DNA of 64,000 nt from positions 62,001-126,000 of the forward strand of contig JAQUOU010000003.1 in the NCBI GenBank assembly GCA_028716975.1, given 5' to 3'. A program made the position numbers and the translations under genes. Positions 59,469 to 64,000 of this stretch are shown piece by piece. The DNA comes from Methylobacter sp. GTDB lineage: Bacteria > Pseudomonadota > Gammaproteobacteria > Methylococcales > Methylomonadaceae. Numbering within the stretch: position 1 is the stretch's first letter; each line of letters opens with the position of its first letter. The notes beneath the pieces are model-generated. The model did no database searches. It was not told the DNA's origin and saw nothing but the letters and a program-made list of their open reading frames with translations.

Positions 59469-60199
59469 ATCAGCATCCCGTAAGCCATAACGAAAATCAT
59501 CGGTGTTAACGATGCGAAAGCGATCAGGCCGAAACCATCGGTTACCGGATTACGGCCTTTAATGGAGGTGGCCAAGCCAACGCCGAGCGCTGTCACCAGC
59601 GGCACGGTAATGGTCGATGTCGTCACGCCGCCGGAATCAAAAGCAAGACCGATAATCTCGGAAGGCGCAAAAAATGACATGGTAATGACCCCGCAATAAC
59701 CGCCGATAATCAAATAAGGCAAAGGCCAGCCGCGGATAATTCTTAATACGCCAATAACAATAGCAATTCCAACCGACAACGCAACCGTCAGCCGCAATCC
59801 CAGGGCATAATTCTCTTGGGCTACTGCCGTTTTTTCAATTATATCGCCTTTAGCAGCAATAGATGCTGCCTCATTTGCAACCGCGATCAGGGCGGGCTCG
59901 GCAATCGTAGTGCCAAAACCCAAACAAAATGCAAAGGTCAGCAACCAGAATAAATTGCCTTTTCTAGCAAAAGCATAGGCCATTGACTCGCCAAGCGGGA
60001 ATAGGCTTTGCTCCAGTCCTTGAGTAAAAAGAGTAAGACCCAGAATAACGAAAAATGTGCCTGTGATTAAATCGGCAACCTCAGGGATAGGTTGTTGAAC
60101 AATTAAAATTTGAAAAAACAGAACAACGGCAAGAATAGGGACAAGATTTAGAAAACTCCTAAAAAGTTGTTTTATAAACAGGTTCATTAAAATAAACAT
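59465..60199 (-). CDS. DUF1538 membrane protein, first copy
   Basis: A 244-residue polytopic protein with about seven helices. Signature AFDSGGVTTSTITVPLVTALGVGLA and GRNPVTDGFGLIAFASLTPM. EPALIAVANEAASIAAKG contains the conserved Glu-Pro. AAGGAG sits 5 bases before the ATG at 60199. First gene of the four-gene operon with its paralogue, the PII-like and the CBS proteins. Confidence 0.85.
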   Translation of the reverse strand: MFILMNLFIKQLFRSFLNLVPILAVVLFFQILIVQQPIPEVADLITGTFFVILGLTLFTQGLEQSLFPLGESMAYAFARKGNLFWLLTFAFCLGFGTTIAEPALIAVANEAASIAAKGDIIEKTAVAQENYALGLRLTVALSVGIAIVIGVLRIIRGWPLPYLIIGGYCGVITMSFFAPSEIIGLAFDSGGVTTSTITVPLVTALGVGLATSIKGRNPVTDGFGLIAFASLTPMIFVMAYGMLI

Positions 60200-60308
60200 T
60201 CAATCTCCTTAAGCCGGCTTGATTGTATATTAAATAAGAAAGCCAGACCTATCATTTTGACCTAAAGACCAGCTGCGATTAAAAGTGCAGTTTAAGCTCC
60301 ATAACAGG

Positions 60309-60361
60309 CTTGACCGTTCGTCCTGAGGGCAGTCGAAGGGCTCACCACGAACGGCTTGAGC
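60309..60361. repeat. dispersed GTTCG...GTCGAAGG inverted repeat
   Basis: GACCGTTCGTCCTGAGG and GTCGAAGGGCTCACCACGAACGG form an imperfect hairpin of the same family as at 11960-12100 and 26825-27000. It lies between the DUF1538 operon and the Fur-box promoter. Confidence 0.75.
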
Positions 60362-60435
60362 GGTACTTTATTGTTTTCAATGCAAACATTAATTTATTCT
60401 TTATCTATTTTGGCTTTAGTTCGGTTTAATTTATC

Positions 60436-60465
60436 TTGACATATAAATGAGAATCATTATCATTT
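60436..60465 (+). promoter_or_regulatory. promoter overlapped by Fur box 1
   Basis: TTGACA (60436-60441), 16-base spacer and TATCAT (60458-60463) form a sigma70 promoter. AAATGAGAATCATTATCATTT at 60445-60465 matches the Fur consensus GATAATGATAATCATTATC at most positions and covers the -10 element. Repression by iron-loaded Fur is expected for the three small genes downstream. Confidence 0.85.
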
Positions 60466-60495
60466 ATAAAAAAAGAACTTACTCGGGGTCTTGAT

Positions 60496-60690
60496 ATGGA
60501 AAAAAACCTGGTACACATCGCCATATCACCGAATGCCTTAGCTCTACTTATTGAGCGTGGATATATTCATGCAGTGGATTTTAAATGCCTGGATTTTGAT
60601 TCTAAAAAGATGGTTTGGAAGTTATTTTTATCCGCTGTGAAATTAACAAAAAAGAATAAATCCGGATATCAGGAGAATGGTTATGTCTGA
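60496..60690 (+). CDS. small Fur-regulated protein of unknown function (1)
   Basis: A 64-residue protein (MEKNLVHIAISPNALALLIE at the start, basic end). No signal peptide or metal-binding cluster; one Cys. Starts about 25 bases after the predicted transcription start, behind GGGG. It overlaps the next gene by 8 bases. I do not recognise the family. Supported by the strong promoter/Fur box and operon structure. Confidence 0.65.
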   Translation: MEKNLVHIAISPNALALLIERGYIHAVDFKCLDFDSKKMVWKLFLSAVKLTKKNKSGYQENGYV

Positions 60691-60949
60691 AAGCGATAAG
60701 CAAGAGGTGTTTTTAATGGCTATTGAATATTTAAAAATTCAATATGAGTCTCTACAAAATCCCTGTATTGCCCTGCGTATTTCTCGATACTATCGCTCAC
60801 TTAGCTTGTTAAATATTGCCCAAAACAAGCAGGAAAGGTATGCCAAATACTCAAAATCATGGATGACTTCTCTTATAAGCAATCCAGGACATTCCCAAAA
60901 AATACAAAATCAGCTTAATGATTTTATTCAGCTTCATGAGTTCAACTAA
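60683..60949 (+). CDS. small Fur-regulated protein of unknown function (2)
   Basis: An 88-residue, mostly helical soluble protein (VFLMAIEYLKIQYESLQNPC, RISRYYRSLSLLNIAQNKQE). AGGAG at 60671-60675 selects ATG 60683. Middle gene of the three-gene unit. No family recognised; a small helical regulator such as the Fur-associated FagA type is only a loose comparison based on size and context. Confidence 0.65.
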   Translation: MSESDKQEVFLMAIEYLKIQYESLQNPCIALRISRYYRSLSLLNIAQNKQERYAKYSKSWMTSLISNPGHSQKIQNQLNDFIQLHEFN

Positions 60950-60971
60950 TCAACACTATAGAGGAAAAGCC

Positions 60972-61274
60972 ATGGAACCAAATTTGGAAAGCACCGCAAC
61001 GCTTATTAAAGAGAAGAATACGAACCATATATCATTTGTTAAATTACATTCAATTCTCTGCTTTTCAATGACACAATTTCATAAAGATCAATGTCCTAAA
61101 CTTGCGCACTTTATTGTCAGCCATATACGTCTGGTGATTGAGCATCCCGATGTAGTCGCTTCGCCTAACTGCAGAATCCTGTATATGCAACTGCTTCAAC
61201 AATGGCAAAACATAACCGCAACTTTATTGAGGCAAAAGGAGAATTTTGCAATAGATAGCGAAAACATTCATTAA
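60972..61274 (+). CDS. small Fur-regulated protein of unknown function (3)
   Basis: A 100-residue helical protein with KLHSILCFSMTQFHKDQCPK and HFIVSHIRLVIEHPDVVASP; three Cys and several His that could bind metal, though not in a known motif. GAGGAAA precedes ATG 60972. It is 22 bases after gene 2 and ends 33 bases before the second Fur box. Confidence 0.65.
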   Translation: MEPNLESTATLIKEKNTNHISFVKLHSILCFSMTQFHKDQCPKLAHFIVSHIRLVIEHPDVVASPNCRILYMQLLQQWQNITATLLRQKENFAIDSENIH

Positions 61275-61299
61275 TGCGAGAAAAACTGTAAAGCAACGT

Positions 61300-61328
61300 T
61301 GACTTTGGTAATGATAATCATTACCATT
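61300..61328 (+). promoter_or_regulatory. promoter overlapped by Fur box 2
   Basis: GGTAATGATAATCATTACC at 61308-61326 is a perfect 19-bp palindrome and a near-consensus Fur box. TTGACT (61300-61305), 17 bases, TACCAT (61323-61328) is the overlapped promoter. It controls hemP and probably the following CxxC-tonB-exbB-exbD genes. Confidence 0.88.
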
Positions 61329-61335
61329 CATAGTC

Positions 61336-61533
61336 ATGGATAATGAATTTTATGAGTCTATTGAGCCTATGAACTCTGGGGGATCTACAAAGCAGGCCAT
61401 AACTCCTGTTGCACGCCCGCGTTTGCAGAGCACGGAATTATTTAGTGTAGGACGGGAAGTTATTATCGAACATGCAGGTGAAGAGTACCGGTTACGTTTG
61501 ACTCGTCAGGGCAAGTTAATCTTGACCAAATAA
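61336..61533 (+). CDS. hemP: hemin uptake protein HemP
   Basis: A 65-residue protein whose C-terminus, YRLRLTRQGKLILTK, is the HemP signature. HemP is a small Fur-repressed protein associated with haem and siderophore uptake genes, reported as a transcriptional activator in some bacteria. Its ATG lies only 7 bases after the predicted -10 box, with no ribosome binding site. An internal ATG at 61369 is a possible alternative start. Confidence 0.88.
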   Translation: MDNEFYESIEPMNSGGSTKQAITPVARPRLQSTELFSVGREVIIEHAGEEYRLRLTRQGKLILTK

Positions 61534-61677
61534 ATTATTTAACTTAAGAGCAGACGGCTACCAGGCATTTAATTCGGCTAGCCGGCCATTGTCAAAGACT
61601 CGCTCAGCGCTGTCTTTAAGCCACATTAATAAAGCTTGGCAGATTATTTCCTGCCCTGCGGATGAGATAAGGTGAAA

Positions 61678-61926
61678 ATGATGAATGCGAATGACCGGCA
61701 TAAGAAAGTGCGACTTTCCGGTAATGATGATTGTGGCGTGATATTTTGCCCTGGTTGCGGCATATTGGAAGTCAGCATAGGCGCAACAACGATGCGTTTT
61801 AATCACGCATCGTTTTACACGCTTGGGGCAACTTTGAGCCAGGCCAAAGACCGGCTTGCCGAGTTGCAGGAGACGTCCGTTCCTAATGGCAATGCTTCGC
61901 CAGCGGGCATCAAGCATGTTCACTAA
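61678..61926 (+). CDS. small CxxC protein upstream of tonB
   Basis: An 82-residue protein with a single CPGC pair (CGVIFCPGCGILEVSIGATTMRFNHASF) followed by a helix (LGATLSQAKDRLAELQ). It resembles small DUF6686-type proteins that have a CxxC near the start and an FxxL helix. AAGG 5 bases before ATG 61678 supports the start. The stop codon lies inside the proposed tonB start region (11-base overlap). Function unknown; part of the Fur-controlled iron region. Confidence 0.62.
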   Translation: MMNANDRHKKVRLSGNDDCGVIFCPGCGILEVSIGATTMRFNHASFYTLGATLSQAKDRLAELQETSVPNGNASPAGIKHVH

Positions 61927-62713
61927 GCTGCTTCTTACATGGACGGGGTTCGGTTTGGTAGAGCGGTCTTCCGCCACTGCATTGTCGAGTGGCGCTTCTG
62001 GCGGCATTGACCGTGCCGGCAATCATTCTCCGGTTGCGCTGGGGTTAGTGCTCTGCGCGCATGTCGCGGCAGTTGCGGCATTGCTTCCACAGCCGGTTGC
62101 ACAGCAATTTGAAAAAGCCCCGGAAACTATTGCAGTTAGTTTAGTGAATGTCCAGCAACCAGCGCCGCCACAGCCGAAAGCGTTGGCTGAGCCGGTACAA
62201 AAAATCCAAAAACAAACCAAACCGGTCAAGAAACAGGCTAAGCCTAAACCACTCCCGGTTATCCATAAAACGCCGGTCAGTAAACTTGTTGCACCGCGCA
62301 TCGAGACAGCCAGTCATGCTATTACCCCGCCTGTTGAACAGACGCCTGAACCGCCTGCGGCAACGAGTTCGCCTCGTGTCGAACCTGCAACAAGCGCACC
62401 CGGTAATAAGCCTGCTGAATCGCAGGCATTTCAGTCGCCCAGTTTCAACGCAGCTTATTTGCACAATCCCCCACCTGTATATCCGAATATCTCTCGGCGT
62501 CTTGGTGAGCAAGGCCGCGTATTGCTGAGTGTACAAGTGCTGGTGGATGGCACAGCCGGTTCAGTCGCCCTCAAAAACGGCAGCGGCTCAAGCCGGCTCG
62601 ATCAGGCAGCGCTGGAAGCCGTCAAAAAATGGCGCTTCATCTCGGCGAAGCAGGGTGAAAAGCCTGTTGAAGCATGGGTGGTTGTACCGGTCAGTTTTTC
62701 TTTGGAAGGATAA
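61916..62713 (+). CDS. tonB: TonB energy transducer (set 2)
   Basis: About 265 residues from ATG 61916; the open frame extends further upstream, but that part overlaps the CxxC gene. One membrane helix (about 40-60; LGLVLCAHVAAVAALLP), a Pro/Lys-rich spacer (about 80-180) and a C-terminal TonB fold ending AVKKWRFISAKQGEKPVEAW. YPNISRRLGEQGRVLLSVQV is the conserved middle block. Paralogue of the 13344-14132 gene. Fur box 2 upstream suggests iron-limited expression. Confidence 0.9.
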   Translation: MFTKLLLTWTGFGLVERSSATALSSGASGGIDRAGNHSPVALGLVLCAHVAAVAALLPQPVAQQFEKAPETIAVSLVNVQQPAPPQPKALAEPVQKIQKQTKPVKKQAKPKPLPVIHKTPVSKLVAPRIETASHAITPPVEQTPEPPAATSSPRVEPATSAPGNKPAESQAFQSPSFNAAYLHNPPPVYPNISRRLGEQGRVLLSVQVLVDGTAGSVALKNGSGSSRLDQAALEAVKKWRFISAKQGEKPVEAWVVVPVSFSLEG

Positions 62714-62719
62714 GTAATC

Positions 62720-63475
62720 ATGCAAGAACAATATGTATTCGACAGTTTAATGTTTATTTCGCAAGGCGGTGCCGTTTCTGTTGCCGTGGCGGCTTCGCTA
62801 GCGGCGATGTCAATCGCCAGCTGGTATTTGATTGTCGTCAAAACACTGCTGGTATGGCGTTTTCGCAGTGGTGCAAAAACCTTCCTGACGAAATTCTGGG
62901 CCTCATCGTCGTTAGAGACAGCACTGAAAGTATGGGTGAAAGAAAAAGCAACGCCGTTTTCGCGTCTGGCCAGCCAAGGCATACGCGCAGCTTCCCACTA
63001 TCGCCGCCATGCCGTGCAGCGGCCGGGCGAAGCCTGTAGCCATGACGAATTTATTGCTCGCGCCATGAGCCATACGATCGGCCAGGAAAGTGCTAAGCTG
63101 GAGAGGGGACTTACTGTATTGGCTTCGGTAGGCAGCGTTGCTCCTTTCATAGGATTACTTGGCACCGTCTGGGGAATTTATCATGCCCTGGAAAGCATTG
63201 CTGCCAGCGGCCAATCCACAATTGATAAGGTAGCTGGGCCGGTCGGTGAAGCTTTAATTATGACGGCATTGGGGCTGGCTGTTGCGATCCCTGCCGTGTT
63301 GGCCTATAACGCGCTGGTGCGCAGCCAGCGTGAACTGATGGGAGAAATTGAAGCGTTCGCGCATGATCTGCATGCCTATCTCACCACAGGGGCGCCATTG
63401 GCTGCAAAACGCTATGAAGAAAGCGTGACGGATGCAGTGCGATCCGAAGCCCATACGGCGGAGATTTCGGCATGA
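62720..63475 (+). CDS. exbB: ExbB-type proton channel (set 2)
   Basis: A 251-residue ExbB. Three helices (about 15-37, 135-160, 175-200) with LASVGSVAPFIGLLGTVWGIYHALESIA and GPVGEALIMTALGLAVAIPAVLAYN. It starts 6 bases after tonB and overlaps exbD by 4 bases. Confidence 0.94.
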   Translation: MQEQYVFDSLMFISQGGAVSVAVAASLAAMSIASWYLIVVKTLLVWRFRSGAKTFLTKFWASSSLETALKVWVKEKATPFSRLASQGIRAASHYRRHAVQRPGEACSHDEFIARAMSHTIGQESAKLERGLTVLASVGSVAPFIGLLGTVWGIYHALESIAASGQSTIDKVAGPVGEALIMTALGLAVAIPAVLAYNALVRSQRELMGEIEAFAHDLHAYLTTGAPLAAKRYEESVTDAVRSEAHTAEISA

Positions 63476-63900
63476 TGACAACAGGCGGATTAGGCGGCGG
63501 TGATAATCATACCAGGCCTATGGCGGAAATAAACACCACACCGCTGGTAGACGTGATGCTGGTGCTGCTGGTTATATTTATCATCACTGCGCCGTTGCTG
63601 ACGCACGCGGTCAAGATCGACTTGCCTCAGGCGGGGAGCCAGGCCAGCCCTGAAAAACCCGATATTGTTACTTTGTCGATTGATTCGGCGGGTAAGCTGT
63701 TCTGGAACGATACGCCGCTTGCAGATACTGATCTTGCGGCACGGTTTGAGGAAACAGCAGCCAAAACTCCGCAACCGGAATTGCATTTGCGTGCGGATAA
63801 GAACACGACCTATCAGCAGCTGGCAACCCTCATGTCGACAGCGCAAAGCGCTGGCATCACGCGCCTGGGTTTTGTTACCGATCCAAATCAACAGCATTGA
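63472..63900 (+). CDS. exbD: ExbD-type protein (set 2)
   Basis: A 142-residue ExbD. MAEINTTPLVDVMLVLLVIFIITAP contains the protonatable Asp in the single helix; the periplasmic part ends LHLRADKNTTYQQLATLMSTAQSAGITRLGFVT. Last gene of the second energiser set. The final 100 bases of the window hold no recognisable gene. Confidence 0.94.
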   Translation: MMTTGGLGGGDNHTRPMAEINTTPLVDVMLVLLVIFIITAPLLTHAVKIDLPQAGSQASPEKPDIVTLSIDSAGKLFWNDTPLADTDLAARFEETAAKTPQPELHLRADKNTTYQQLATLMSTAQSAGITRLGFVTDPNQQH

Positions 63901-64000
63901 CGAATTACCCCCGGGCATGCCGTATGACATAAGCCCTTTACCATATAGCCAGCCATCTCTTGTTTAGAAAGCCAGCCAACAATGAGCTCCCTACAATCAA

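Noticed and set aside
61558-62022. 154-codon minus-strand frame
   Set aside because: It runs antisense to the CxxC gene and the start of tonB, which have better family support.

Overview
The window is about 64 kb of chromosomal DNA from a gammaproteobacterium, most likely a type I methanotroph-like member of the Methylococcales. This is inferred from gene content: the polA / engB / cytochrome c4 / dsbA neighbourhood, a hopanoid-type RND transporter, a PEP-CTERM-type response regulator with an exosortase, a DUF2934 protein and many small dispersed repeats. No methane-oxidation gene is present, so the placement is not proven.

Layout. 0-3.8 kb: 3' end of polA, a candidate sigma-E-driven small RNA in the Spot 42/ErsA position, engB, cytochrome c4, dsbA and a DUF2058 gene. 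3.8-14.1 kb: a DevBCA-type exporter, a CNNM/CBS membrane protein, an HpnN-like MMPL transporter and a first tonB-exbB-exbD operon. 14.7-19.8 kb: two adjacent membrane-linked GTPases, a DUF421 protein, a transglutaminase and an Anbu-type proteasome-like peptidase. 20.2-24 kb: a co-oriented envelope/stress set (diguanylate cyclase, two ferritin-like proteins, DUF883, BON, a glycine-rich stress protein, a 26-residue membrane peptide). 24.5-26.8 kb: ergothioneine genes egtB-egtD.

27.3-45 kb is a signalling district: a FixJ-like regulator, a Crp/Fnr protein, then an RsbR-RsbS-RsbT-SpoIIE stressosome operon that continues without gaps into a hybrid histidine kinase and a PAS response regulator. A FixL-like PAS kinase, a CheB-CheR-PAS fusion and a PAS-GGDEF-EAL protein follow. 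The hybrid kinase is the oddest gene: an RsbT-like domain is fused to its front, both receivers have Asn where the phospho-accepting Asp should be, and an 11-base homopolymer interrupts the second receiver. 45-49.4 kb: a stand-alone M41-like peptidase, a PrsR-like sigma54 activator, an exosortase and an EpsI-like protein. 49.6-60.2 kb: a CopG/membrane pair, lnt, NDH-2, a YheS-type ABC-F protein, UspA, a cold-shock-like/TM2 fusion, cspA and a CBS / PII-like / DUF1538 / DUF1538 operon. 60.4-63.9 kb: an iron-responsive region with two strong Fur boxes, three unrecognised small genes, hemP, a CxxC protein and a second tonB-exbB-exbD set.

Intergenic spaces are full of dispersed repeats. Two families have recognisable terminal inverted repeats and look like MITEs. 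Family A starts with TTCTACTTTGTCAGA and two copies are flanked by CTAA. Family B starts with CTTGATTAGCAAG and one copy is flanked by an 8-bp direct repeat. Other families are built around a GTTCGTCCTGAGC...GTCGAAGG motif and a CCCTCTCC motif. No tRNA, rRNA, CRISPR array, intact insertion sequence or prophage was seen.
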